A DNA stretch of 64,000 bases. It comes from Sphingobium sp. CECT 9361. Its GTDB lineage: Bacteria; Pseudomonadota; Alphaproteobacteria; Sphingomonadales; Sphingomonadaceae. Both the position numbers and the translations under genes were made by a program. Within the stretch, counting starts at the first letter, position 1, and every line of letters starts with the position of its first letter. The stretch covers positions 806,001-870,000 of the forward strand of contig NZ_CAKKNC010000001.1 of NCBI RefSeq assembly GCF_918741285.1, read 5' to 3'. Below the pieces are notes generated by a model. It worked only from the letters and a program-made list of their open reading frames with translations, was not told the origin of the DNA and searched no databases. This document shows positions 36,570 to 44,565 of this stretch, in pieces.

Positions 36570-36905
36570 GGCGATAAATTGTGCCGTGTAATAGACGCAG
36601 CGGACGCGGGGGCAGTACCCGCCGGCTCCACCAGATGCCCCATAGCCTTTCAGGCCATGGGTTGCCTGACGGGGCCGAACCAGGATCGACGTGTGTTAAA
36701 AGACGGTATTTTTGCCCGGCCCGAGTAAGCCGTGAAACTGTTCAACAACCATAAGTGCCAACGATAACGAAGCACTCGCTCTCGCAGCATAATTAAGGCC
36801 TCACGGCTGAGATTATTCTAAAAGAACGCGGTCGAACCCACCGGGCAACAGAAGGGTCACAGCGGCTTCCGGGAGAGCCGGGCAACAGAATCTCCCGGAC
36901 CCTTC
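36570..36905 (+). ncRNA. ssrA: tmRNA, circularly permuted two-piece form
   Basis: The order of parts is permuted, as in alphaproteobacteria. The acceptor piece comes first: T-arm GCGGG-GGCAGTA-CCCGC, then GGCTCCACCA ending at 36633. An excised spacer follows (about 36634-36670), then the coding piece starting GGGGCCGAACCAGG at 36671. GGGGCC pairs with GGCTCC of the acceptor. The tag frame at 36757-36792 reads ANDNEALALAA and ends in TAA. A hairpin CCGGGAGA...TCTCCCGG closes the coding piece. The exact 5' end is uncertain; a small hairpin (36551-36566) lies just upstream. Role: rescue of stalled ribosomes with SmpB. Confidence 0.92.
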
Positions 36906-36940
36906 CCCCCTCTCTCAAATCTTGAGCTGCGCGTCAGTCC

Positions 36941-36970
36941 GCGTGGGCATTTGGCGCCCGCCCTCTTTTT
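36941..36970 (+). terminator. Probable terminator downstream of ssrA
   Basis: GCGTGGGC pairs imperfectly with GCCCGC across a short loop and is followed by CCTCTTTTT. It lies about 40 bases past the tmRNA coding piece. The remaining gap to 37178 is AT-rich and should hold the promoter of the next gene. Confidence 0.6.
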
Positions 36971-37178
36971 GGCGCGAATCATCTTTCCATTTTGGCGAGA
37001 GATGTTTGTTGCAGTTTAATGACAAAATCTGTCATAATAGCACGCTCGCCAAAGGGTCTTTGTAGGCCACTGATTACAAACGAATAAATCTTATAGCCGC
37101 ATCGTCCATCTATATTGCTGTAACGTCATAAAAGTGAAATACTCATCGTTATAGTAAGAAGATTTTTTGGAGGATGTG

Positions 37179-37565
37179 ATGATCAAGCGGTCTGTCATGA
37201 TATTGGGCGCGGCGCTTCTGGCGGCGGGCGTTTCGACATCCGCTGTGGCGGCGCCACAGGCAGAAATAGGTTATACGCCCGGTGCGCTTGGCGTGGCAGC
37301 GCTGATGCAAGGCGATTATGACGCAGCTGCGTCACGCCTCACCAGCTTGGACGGCGCCACAGTCGGCGATCCCGCCCGCCTTATCAATCTTGGGAATGCC
37401 TATGCCGGTATGGGGCGTATTACCGATGCGGACGCTGCGTACCGTTCGGCCATCAAAGCGATGCCGGTCGACCTGATGCTGGCCGATGGGTCGATCAAGT
37501 CCTCTCGCGCCATCGCGCGCGAAGCCATGAGCCGACTGCCGCGCACGACATACGCTTCCCGATAA
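37179..37565 (+). CDS. Small exported TPR-like protein
   Basis: 128 residues. A signal peptide (MILGAALLAAGVSTSAVAA) precedes TPR-like helices (LGVAALMQGDYDAAASRLTSL, LINLGNAYAGMGRITDADAAYRSAI). GGAGG lies seven bases before the ATG. It stands alone after an AT-rich leader. Similar small secreted TPR proteins occur in sphingomonads; function unknown. Confidence 0.75.
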   Translation: MIKRSVMILGAALLAAGVSTSAVAAPQAEIGYTPGALGVAALMQGDYDAAASRLTSLDGATVGDPARLINLGNAYAGMGRITDADAAYRSAIKAMPVDLMLADGSIKSSRAIAREAMSRLPRTTYASR

Positions 37566-37591
37566 GCGCGCGTTCGCATAGGTTTCTCATA

Positions 37592-37622
37592 GGGCGGCGG
37601 CGCTAATCTGTGCCAGCCGCCC
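37592..37622. terminator. Inverted repeat in the convergent gap (possible bidirectional terminator)
   Basis: GGGCGGC (37592-37598) pairs with GCCGCCC (37616-37622). It lies between the stop codons of the TPR-like and manA genes. No strong T-run is present on either side, so efficiency is doubtful. Confidence 0.4.
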
Positions 37623-37645
37623 GATTTGTTCCATGCAATTGGGCG

Positions 37646-38473
37646 TTACTGGAAGGCGACGAAGCCTGTGGTGTCCTGCGCTACGGACAGGTTCACTGCA
37701 CTATCGATCAACCAGCACTCGTTGGCCGACCAATTCTTGCCATCGATCGTTCCCGATCCCGTGATCGGGACGAACCAGCAGGGCAGGCTGTCTGGCAGCA
37801 CGGGGCTGTCCCCTGCTTTCCATGCGATCATATCCATGGTGAACGGGGCGTCCGTTCCATCCACCACCCGCGTTTCCGTACCAAGGGGTAAAACACGGTC
37901 ACCGACGGGAAATGGCTTCGCCTTGCTCACTGTAACGCCGTCATCGAGATGCAATTCACGCGGCCGCCCATAATCGAACAGGCGATAGGTCACATCGTTG
38001 TTCTGCTGAATTTCGACGAGCGTTATGCCAGCGCCGATGGCATGAACGGTCCCGGCAGGAATATAGAAGAAGCTGCCCGGGTGAACAGCTTTCCAGTCCA
38101 TCAACGCTTCGATCGATCCGTCCAGCGCGGCGGCGCGCAATGCATCGGCATCCAAAGGCTGCGTCGTGCCGATGCCAAGCCGCGCATCGGGTTCCGCATC
38201 CAGCACATACCAGCATTCGGACTTCCCACCCGCAAGGCCGCGCTCGGCGGCTTCGCTGTCATTGGGATGCACCTGAATCGACAGCTTCTCGCTGGTGAAG
38301 ATATATTTGACCAGCAACGGCGGATGACGGCCCTCCGGTCCATCGAACCAGATTTCCCCGATCTTCTGGCCATCGGGATTGGGAAAGATGGCAGGCAGAT
38401 CGTAGCGGCCCCAAGGTTTTTCCACGGTCTTTTGCGTCAACTGGATGGCACCCGTCTTCTGCACAGTCGTCAT
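37646..38473 (-). CDS. manA: Mannose-6-phosphate isomerase, class I
   Basis: 275 residues, cupin zinc enzyme. KPWGRYDLP opens the fold; SIQVHPNDSEAAERG carries the zinc-binding His residues; FFYIPAGTVHAIGAGITLVEIQQNNDVTYRLFDYGR is the second conserved core with another zinc His. It interconverts fructose-6-P and mannose-6-P, feeding GDP-mannose, the likely precursor for the AlgD-like dehydrogenase of EPS locus 1. Its ATG overlaps the amidohydrolase stop. Confidence 0.9.
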   Translation of the reverse strand: MTTVQKTGAIQLTQKTVEKPWGRYDLPAIFPNPDGQKIGEIWFDGPEGRHPPLLVKYIFTSEKLSIQVHPNDSEAAERGLAGGKSECWYVLDAEPDARLGIGTTQPLDADALRAAALDGSIEALMDWKAVHPGSFFYIPAGTVHAIGAGITLVEIQQNNDVTYRLFDYGRPRELHLDDGVTVSKAKPFPVGDRVLPLGTETRVVDGTDAPFTMDMIAWKAGDSPVLPDSLPCWFVPITGSGTIDGKNWSANECWLIDSAVNLSVAQDTTGFVAFQ

Positions 38474-40134
38474 TTCTCAACGCTTCCCTTAACATATACG
38501 CGCTTGCCGCCGACCCATGTTTCCAGCACCTGCGTGTCACGAATATCGGCGGGACGTGACAGTGTAATGTCGCGGTCGATCAGTAAAAAATCGGCCTGCT
38601 GACCCGGCGCCAAGGTGCCAAACCGCTTTTCGGCAAAACCGGCATAGGCTGCGCCTTGCGTGAAGGCCATCAGAGCTTCCTCCAACTTGACCCGTTCCTG
38701 CGGCAGCCATCCGCCGAACGGTTCCCCCTTGGCATCTTCGCGCGTCATCGCAACCGCAATGCTGGGGAAGGGATTGGGCGATTCCACCGGCACATCGGAA
38801 CCGAACGCCAGCGGCACTTTGTTGTTTAACATTGTGCGCCAGGCATATGCGCCTTTCAGCCTCGCCTCGCCCATACGGGTCGTCGCCATCCGCCAATCTG
38901 AGGATTCATGGACCGGCTGCATCGACGCAATCGTGCCATGCGCGGCAAAGCGGGGCAGGTCGACAGGATCGACAATTTGCGCATGTTCGACGCGCCAGCG
39001 ACGGTCGCCCTTATAGGTGTCCGATAGCTCATCAATGGCATCGAGAACTTCGGCATTGGCCTGATCGCCGATGGCGTGGACGGCAATCTGGAAATTATCC
39101 ATCGCGGCGCGGCTCATCTGATTGCGCAACTGCGTCGACCCCGTCAGCGGCAAACCGCGCTGTCCCGCTGCGTCGCTATAATCCGCCTTCAGCCACGCCC
39201 CGCGCGATCCCAGCGCTCCGTCCAGATACAGTTTGACCCCGCCCATGCGCAGTCGGTCGCCATACAGCCACGGCGTCGGTCCCGGCCCAGCGATGGCGAT
39301 CATCTGGTCGATACCCGATGCATAGGACATGATCCGGACGCGCAATGTGTCGCGATCCCCCGCACGGCGGAACGTCTGCCAGTCGTCCATGGTCGTGCCC
39401 ATGTCGGCGATGGCCGTTATGCCGACCGACAGCAGCTTTTCCTGTGCCTTGGCAAAGGCCAGATCCCGGTCTTTCGGCGCGGGCGGCGGCACTACCCGCT
39501 CAACGAGGCTCTTGGCAGCATCGACGAAAACGCCTGACGGCTTGCCAGCCGCCATTTCGATGCGGCCACCAGGGGGTGCCTTGGTCGCAGCAGTAATACC
39601 CGCAGCCTTCAGCGCAGCACTATTGGCCCAGCCCGCATGGCCATCGACCCGTTCCAGCCACACCGGAATGTCGGCAACGGCAGCGTCGAGTTCCGCCGCA
39701 GTCGGAAAGCGGCCCAGACCCCAAAGCTCCTGATTCCAGCCCGTCCCCAATATCCATTTCCGGCCGGCATTTTCGCGGGCATAGGCCTGTATCTTCGCCT
39801 GCGCCTCCGCGAGCGATCGGGTGTCCGACAAGTCGAGTGTCAGCAGCGCCATGCCCAGCCCCATGACATGCCCGTGACCGTCGATCATGCCGGGGATCAT
39901 CGTCCGGCCCCTGCCATCCAACTTGAACGTCGGTCGCTCGGGCCGCTTGTCCATGCTCTGCAGGAGCTTCTCGACCTTGCCATCGTCGCCGACGATCATT
40001 CCGTCGAACGAAATCAGCTTGCCCTTGTCATCCAACGCAACGCCATTCACGTTATCGACGAGGGAAGATGCAAAGGCCGGAAGTGATAGGGATGCTCCGA
40101 GCAGTGCGACCGTAAACCCGATCCGACCCTTCAT
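38470..40134 (-). CDS. Exported metal-dependent amidohydrolase, YtcJ-like
   Basis: 554 residues with a signal peptide (FTVALLGASLSLPAFAS). The amidohydrolase_3 barrel shows MIPGMIDGHGHVMGLGMA (metal HxH), GVKLYLDGALGSRGAWL, QIAVHAIGDQANAEVLDAI, RRWRVEHAQIVDP and FGSDVPVESPNPF. The C-terminal GQQADFLLIDRDI is also typical. The family hydrolyses amide-like bonds in varied small molecules; the substrate is unknown. It is coupled by ATGA to the dehydrogenase before it and to manA after it. Confidence 0.88.
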   Translation of the reverse strand: MKGRIGFTVALLGASLSLPAFASSLVDNVNGVALDDKGKLISFDGMIVGDDGKVEKLLQSMDKRPERPTFKLDGRGRTMIPGMIDGHGHVMGLGMALLTLDLSDTRSLAEAQAKIQAYARENAGRKWILGTGWNQELWGLGRFPTAAELDAAVADIPVWLERVDGHAGWANSAALKAAGITAATKAPPGGRIEMAAGKPSGVFVDAAKSLVERVVPPPAPKDRDLAFAKAQEKLLSVGITAIADMGTTMDDWQTFRRAGDRDTLRVRIMSYASGIDQMIAIAGPGPTPWLYGDRLRMGGVKLYLDGALGSRGAWLKADYSDAAGQRGLPLTGSTQLRNQMSRAAMDNFQIAVHAIGDQANAEVLDAIDELSDTYKGDRRWRVEHAQIVDPVDLPRFAAHGTIASMQPVHESSDWRMATTRMGEARLKGAYAWRTMLNNKVPLAFGSDVPVESPNPFPSIAVAMTREDAKGEPFGGWLPQERVKLEEALMAFTQGAAYAGFAEKRFGTLAPGQQADFLLIDRDITLSRPADIRDTQVLETWVGGKRVYVKGSVEK

Positions 40135-41000
40135 ACGCGCGTGATCCGACGCACCAGTGCGCTGGTATCCTGCCGCCCGCCGCCCATCGCCTGAATGTCG
40201 GCAAAAAATTGGTCGACCTGCGCCGTCATCGGCAAGGTTGCGCCATTGGATCGCGCTTCCTCCAGCGTCAGCCCCAGATCCTTGCGCATCCAGTCGACTG
40301 CAAAGCCGAAATCGAAACTGTCTTGCGCCATAGTCTTCCAGCGATTTTCCATTTGCCAGCTTTGCGCAGCACCGCCTGAAATCGCCTCGAACACCTTGTC
40401 GAGATCGAGATCGGCTGCCTGCGCGAAACGAAGCGCTTCCGATAGGCCTTCCAGAACGCCTGCAATGCAGATTTGGTTCACCATCTTCGTCGTCTGTCCA
40501 GCGCCCGCGACGCCGACATGGACAATGCGCGCGGCATAGCTTTGCATCACGATCCGCGCCGCCTCGACCGCCGGGCCGGTCCCGCCGCACATGATCGACA
40601 GCTTGCCATTCTCCGCGCCTGCCTGCCCGCCCGATACTGGCGCATCGACGCAATGGATGGACTTGCTTTCGCCCTCCACGAACAATTGCCGCGCAATCCG
40701 GGCCGATACGGTCGTATGGTCGATGAACAGGCTGCCCTTCTTCATCGATCGGAATGCGCCATCGCGACCCAGTGTTACCGCGGCCAGATCGTCGTCATTG
40801 CCGACGCAGGTGATGACGACATCGGCGTCTTGCGCAGCCTGCATCGGACTGACCGCCACCGTGCCGCCATAGGCCTCCGCCCACGCCTTCGCCTTGCCAA
40901 TGGACCGATTGAACACATGGAGCTGATGCCCTGCGCGGGCCAGATGTCCTGCCACAGGGCCGCCCATCACGCCCAGGCCGATAAACGCTATATTTGCCAT
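40131..41000 (-). CDS. 3-hydroxyisobutyrate dehydrogenase-family oxidoreductase
   Basis: 289 residues. Rossmann start IAFIGLGVMGGPVAGHLARAGH, substrate loop DAPVSGGQAGAENGKLSIMCGG and catalytic Lys region AGAGQTTKMVNQI. The family includes 3-hydroxyisobutyrate, tartronate semialdehyde and related beta-hydroxyacid dehydrogenases; the exact substrate cannot be read. The ATG before ANIAFIG is chosen. It is the first gene of the operon with the amidohydrolase and manA. Confidence 0.9.
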   Translation of the reverse strand: MANIAFIGLGVMGGPVAGHLARAGHQLHVFNRSIGKAKAWAEAYGGTVAVSPMQAAQDADVVITCVGNDDDLAAVTLGRDGAFRSMKKGSLFIDHTTVSARIARQLFVEGESKSIHCVDAPVSGGQAGAENGKLSIMCGGTGPAVEAARIVMQSYAARIVHVGVAGAGQTTKMVNQICIAGVLEGLSEALRFAQAADLDLDKVFEAISGGAAQSWQMENRWKTMAQDSFDFGFAVDWMRKDLGLTLEEARSNGATLPMTAQVDQFFADIQAMGGGRQDTSALVRRITRV

Positions 41001-41107
41001 TGCACCCGCTTTAGAAAAAGGCTGATTGAAGGTTCGGTCCGGCATAAGGGCAGATTTGGGCAAGAGCCAGTTTCTTCTTGAGCGCCGATAGGGTAGGGGC
41101 GAGCGCC

Positions 41108-42355
41108 ATGAACACGCTGACCAAGATCGAGGGCGCGCTGCCGCTGCCCGTAACCGTGGACGACATACTGGCCGCGCGCGCCCGCATTTCCGGATCGATC
41201 GTGCGAACGCCCACGTTGATCAGCCGCACCTTGTCGAACATGGTCGGCGCGACCGTCTATCTGAAGTTCGAAAATCTGCAGTTCACGGCAGCCTATAAGG
41301 AGCGCGGTGCGCTCAATCGTTTGCTGCTGCTGGACGATGCAGCGCGGGCCAAGGGCGTCATTGCCGCATCCGCAGGCAATCATGCGCAGGGGCTGGCCTA
41401 TCACGGCGCGCGGCTAGGTGTTCCCGTTACCATCGTGATGCCGACGACCACGCCTACCGTGAAGGTTATGCAGACCGAAGGCCATGGCGCGACCGTTGTC
41501 CTCTATGGTGAAAAGTTCGACGACGCCTATGCGCACGCCCGCACGCTGGAGCAGGAGCGCGGGCTGACCTTCGTCCATCCTTTCGACGAACCCGACATCA
41601 TCGCCGGGCAGGGTACGATCGCGCTGGAAATGCTGGAGGATGCGCCGGACATCGATACGTTGGTCATACCCATCGGCGGGGGCGGCTTGTTCTCGGGCAT
41701 GGGCACGGCGGCACGGGCCATGAAGCCCGATATGCGGCTGATCGGCGTGCAGGCCGAACTCTATCCTTCGATGTATAGCCTGATGAACAATGCCGATCTG
41801 GCATGCGATGGCGACACACTTGCCGAGGGCATCGCCGTCAAGCAGCCGGGTATGCTTACGCGCCGCTTCGTTGAGCGACTGGCGGACGATATCGTCCTGG
41901 TGAGCGAACGCACACTTGAGCAAGCCGTCAGCCTGCTGCTGCAAATCGAAAAGACTGTGGTGGAAGGCGCGGGGGCTGCTGGCCTTGCCGCATTGCTATC
42001 GCACAAGGATAAGTTTGCCGGGCGGACCGTTGGGCTGGTATTGTGTGGCGGTAACATTGATACGCGGCTGCTGGCTAACGTATTGCTCCGCGATCTGGCC
42101 CGCTCGGGTCGGCTCGCGCGCCTGCGCATCATTTTACAGGATCGGCCCGGCACGCTCTTCGCCGTGGCGCGCATCTTCGATCAAGTGGGCGTGAATATCC
42201 TGGAGCTATCGCACCAGCGTATCTTCACCAATCTCCCGGCAAAGGGCTTAAGCCTGGACGTCGAATGCGAAACGCGAGACGCTGCCCATCTCGATCGATT
42301 GCTCGCCGCTATTGCGGATGCGGGTTATGAAGTGTCCCCGGTCGAACTCGCCTGA
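41108..42355 (+). CDS. ilvA: Threonine ammonia-lyase with C-terminal ACT domain
   Basis: 415 residues, PLP fold type II. The PLP lysine is in FTAAYKERGALNRL, the Gly-rich phosphate loop is PIGGGGLFSGMG, and SAGNHAQGLAYHG is the conserved Asn region. After about residue 330 an ACT domain follows (ILQDRPGTLFAVARIFDQVGVNILELSHQR), which binds amino-acid effectors. It makes 2-oxobutyrate for isoleucine or threonine catabolism. It is divergent from the HIBADH operon. Confidence 0.93.
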   Translation: MNTLTKIEGALPLPVTVDDILAARARISGSIVRTPTLISRTLSNMVGATVYLKFENLQFTAAYKERGALNRLLLLDDAARAKGVIAASAGNHAQGLAYHGARLGVPVTIVMPTTTPTVKVMQTEGHGATVVLYGEKFDDAYAHARTLEQERGLTFVHPFDEPDIIAGQGTIALEMLEDAPDIDTLVIPIGGGGLFSGMGTAARAMKPDMRLIGVQAELYPSMYSLMNNADLACDGDTLAEGIAVKQPGMLTRRFVERLADDIVLVSERTLEQAVSLLLQIEKTVVEGAGAAGLAALLSHKDKFAGRTVGLVLCGGNIDTRLLANVLLRDLARSGRLARLRIILQDRPGTLFAVARIFDQVGVNILELSHQRIFTNLPAKGLSLDVECETRDAAHLDRLLAAIADAGYEVSPVELA

Positions 42356-42366
42356 GATGTAATTGT

Positions 42367-42391
42367 CGCACCGTGGGAACGGTGCGGCGTT
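42367..42391. terminator. Hairpin terminator between ilvA and the small membrane protein gene
   Basis: CGCACCGT-GGGA-ACGGTGCG is a perfect 8-bp stem with a tetraloop (42367-42386), with GCGTTT following on the plus strand. It lies 12 bases after the ilvA stop, between two convergent genes. Confidence 0.7.
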
Positions 42392-42398
42392 TACAGGA

Positions 42399-42554
42399 TC
42401 AGGTGACGATCCACAGCGCCAGTCCGAGAACGCTGATCGCCATCACAAAGACGCCCGATATGCGGGAAACGGTGCTGATCAGGTTTTCTGCACGCGATTC
42501 GTTCCACGTCATGTCCCGTGGCGACGTCATATCTTGCATGGTGGAATAATTCAT
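42399..42554 (-). CDS. Small single-TM protein, function unknown
   Basis: 51 residues from the chosen ATG (MNYSTMQDM): a polar, Ser/Thr-rich N-terminus and one TM helix (VSRISGVFVMAISVLGLALWIV) at the C-terminus. A longer in-frame extension reaches 42680 but is AT-rich and looks like leader. The ribosome binding site is weak (AAGGG). Not recognised; possibly a small inner-membrane protein. Confidence 0.45.
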   Translation of the reverse strand: MNYSTMQDMTSPRDMTWNESRAENLISTVSRISGVFVMAISVLGLALWIVT

Positions 42555-43429
42555 TTTCTGCGCCCTTGAAACAACGTTCACATGAACGCCCCCTGCGCGC
42601 ATGTCATTTGCATCTCTCTCATTCGATATTTTTATGTTCTTACCGCTAATATATCTAATGGTTTGAAGGGGTGTTGACAATATATATTTGTTAAACCGTA
42701 GAAAAAATCGTTAAATTTTGCAGCGCAGCACATCGCCTTTCCTCGATGAACACATGAATAATTCTAAGATATCTGGTGAAAGTGATAATTAACTATATAA
42801 TATTCTAAGTAATATTATATTACATCAAAATTATTGATGATCTTTACGAACTGCATTCTATAAAATCGGCATCATTTTCAAAGTAAATATCAAAAGGGTT
42901 ACTCTTAAATCGCCGCGATCCCTCCGTTCGGCGCGGAATTAACTCTGTTTGCCGCGCCGAACAATTGCCCCATGCACTAGATACGTTCGTAAATGAAACT
43001 ATTTAATCGACATGGCTGCGAGAACTTTTTTGATGGTCGCGCGCAGGTTCGCCATTGCAGCATTAACCATCATTTCTCGTGGACTCGCGCGTGACGGGAA
43101 GGGTTCCAGGGGCGGAAATCGCCTGCCAGCGCTTGGGGGCATATGTTTCAAGGTCTCAAGACAAGGTGTAAATTTTATTATGTGCAAAAATGCATATTGA
43201 GAATCTGGCATCGTAAATTGAAAATCGGGGAAATAAGGGCAAAAGAAAGTGCGATAACGCAAATACAAAAGCGTAATATAGCTATAACGCAAAAATCTCA
43301 TCAATAAATCATGAAACGCTATACAACTTATTCTACTTTAGCGCGTTAATTGGTTACCGCTCTTGCTGCATCCGCGAAACAGGACTAATCTGGAGCTGTA
43401 TCTAATCTTTCGATGTTGTGGTTTTGCGC
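42555..43429. other. AT-rich non-coding region upstream of EPS locus 2
   Basis: About 870 bases with no credible gene. Composition is visibly more AT-rich than the surroundings, with runs such as TAATATTCTAAGTAATATTA near 42800. It contains the inverted repeat at 42926-42962. Short open frames near 43000-43300 have neither a ribosome binding site nor plausible composition. It probably holds the promoter and regulatory leader of the locus starting at 43430, and the promoter of the small gene at 42554 on the other strand. Confidence 0.6.
42926..42962. repeat. Perfect 11-bp GC-rich inverted repeat inside the AT-rich region
   Basis: GTTCGGCGCGG (42926-42936) and CCGCGCCGAAC (42952-42962) form a hairpin with a 15-base loop. 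A GC-rich palindrome in AT-rich DNA stands out. It could be a terminator, a binding site or the scar of an inserted element. Confidence 0.55.
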
Positions 43430-44008
43430 GTGAATTTGAGATTTTTGCTGTGCCTCCTGGCAAGCATCTTCCTGCATGGCTGTGCGACATCGTCGTCGAC
43501 GCCGATGGTTGAAGCAGGCGATCGTTATATGTCGCAATCCGTCGCCGTTGAGGATTACAAGCTTGGCGCAGGCGACAAGGTCCGCATGACGGTCTTCAAT
43601 GAGCCTACCTTGTCCGGCGAATTCTCGGTCAGCGCCGACGGTGCGCTGTCCCTGCCGTTGCTGGGCGACGTTCAGGCCGTGGGCAAGTCGCCCGTCGAAA
43701 TCGCCAAGATCGTGCAGACGCGCTTGTCGGATGGCTACATTCGCGAGCCGAAGGTCAGCGTGGAGGTGACGGCTTATCGACCGTTCTTCATCCTTGGTGA
43801 AGTTACCGCACCCGGCCAATATCCTTATGCCAGCGGACTGACTGTGCTGAACGCCGTGGCAACAGCGCAGGGGTTCACGCCGCGCGCGAGCCGTAAGGTC
43901 GTCTACATACGTCGGTCGGGCTCGACCGCCGAAGAAACCTATCGGCTTACCCCCGATCTCAGCGTCCGTCCCGGCGATACCATTCGGGTCGGGGAACGCT
44001 ATTTTTAA
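43430..44008 (+). CDS. Wza/GumB-type polysaccharide export lipoprotein of EPS locus 2
   Basis: About 192 residues. The signal peptide FLLCLLASIFLHGC carries the lipobox. The export domain has KLGAGDKVRMTVFNEPTLSGEFSVSADGALSLPLLGDVQAVG, and an SLBB-like unit FFILGEVTAPGQYPYASGLTVLNAV follows. It is shorter than Wza and close to GumB size. The start is uncertain: GTG at 43418 or 43430 (chosen), neither with a strong ribosome binding site. It is the first gene of a five-gene plus-strand run. Confidence 0.9.
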   Translation: MNLRFLLCLLASIFLHGCATSSSTPMVEAGDRYMSQSVAVEDYKLGAGDKVRMTVFNEPTLSGEFSVSADGALSLPLLGDVQAVGKSPVEIAKIVQTRLSDGYIREPKVSVEVTAYRPFFILGEVTAPGQYPYASGLTVLNAVATAQGFTPRASRKVVYIRRSGSTAEETYRLTPDLSVRPGDTIRVGERYF

Positions 44009-44046
44009 CGGCCTTAGTGCCGCGAAATACATGAGGATGCTGAAAA

Positions 44047-44565
44047 ATGATAAATGTTAACAGGGACAATATTGCTTTGAACGCTCAATCGATGCCGATC
44101 GCTTCAGTGCGTTTCAGTCGCCTATTCGCGGCCCCGCTGCTGGCGGTTCTGGCGATGACGACCAGTTCTTTCGCGCTTGTCGCGCCTCAGGAGGCTGAAG
44201 TAGCCGCCGCACCGGCCCCGGTGGATCCCGAACAGGTCGGTATGATCGCTGCCGCTCTGCAGGCGGATTTGTCGAAGCTGGCTCCGACGGCGTCAGTCGA
44301 AGACATGGAAGCATCCATGATGTTCGTTCTTGGTCAGGGCGAATATTCGCTCGAAACAATGGAAGCGGCGCTCGATGTCGTGGAAGCGGGGCCGAATGTT
44401 ACCCCTACGCTGAAGAAAGCCATCGCTAACGTGCGTCTTGCCCTGCGTCGCAAGTTCCGTCGCGGTACGGCGGCTATCCCCGGCGGCGCTGGCGATGGCG
44501 GCGGCAGCGGATTCTCCGCTCCGGTAATTGCCATCGGTGGCGGAGGCGCGAACTATGGTAACTAG
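44047..44565 (+). CDS. Exported protein with Gly-rich tail in EPS locus 2, function unknown
   Basis: 172 residues. A late signal sequence (LFAAPLLAVLAMTTSSFA) is followed by an Ala/Pro/Glu linker and a helical middle (EDMEASMMFVLGQGEYSLETMEAALDVVE). The C-terminus is Gly-rich (GGAGDGGGSGF, IGGGGANYGN). GAGGA lies about eight bases before the ATG. Its end overlaps the start of the beta-barrel gene by 11 bases, so it is part of the operon. No family is recognised. Confidence 0.7.
   Translation: MINVNRDNIALNAQSMPIASVRFSRLFAAPLLAVLAMTTSSFALVAPQEAEVAAAPAPVDPEQVGMIAAALQADLSKLAPTASVEDMEASMMFVLGQGEYSLETMEAALDVVEAGPNVTPTLKKAIANVRLALRRKFRRGTAAIPGGAGDGGGSGFSAPVIAIGGGGANYGN

Noticed and set aside
42999-43304. 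Open frames on both strands inside the AT-rich leader as genes
   Set aside because: No ribosome binding site, odd amino-acid composition and low-complexity AT-rich codons; best explained as non-coding.
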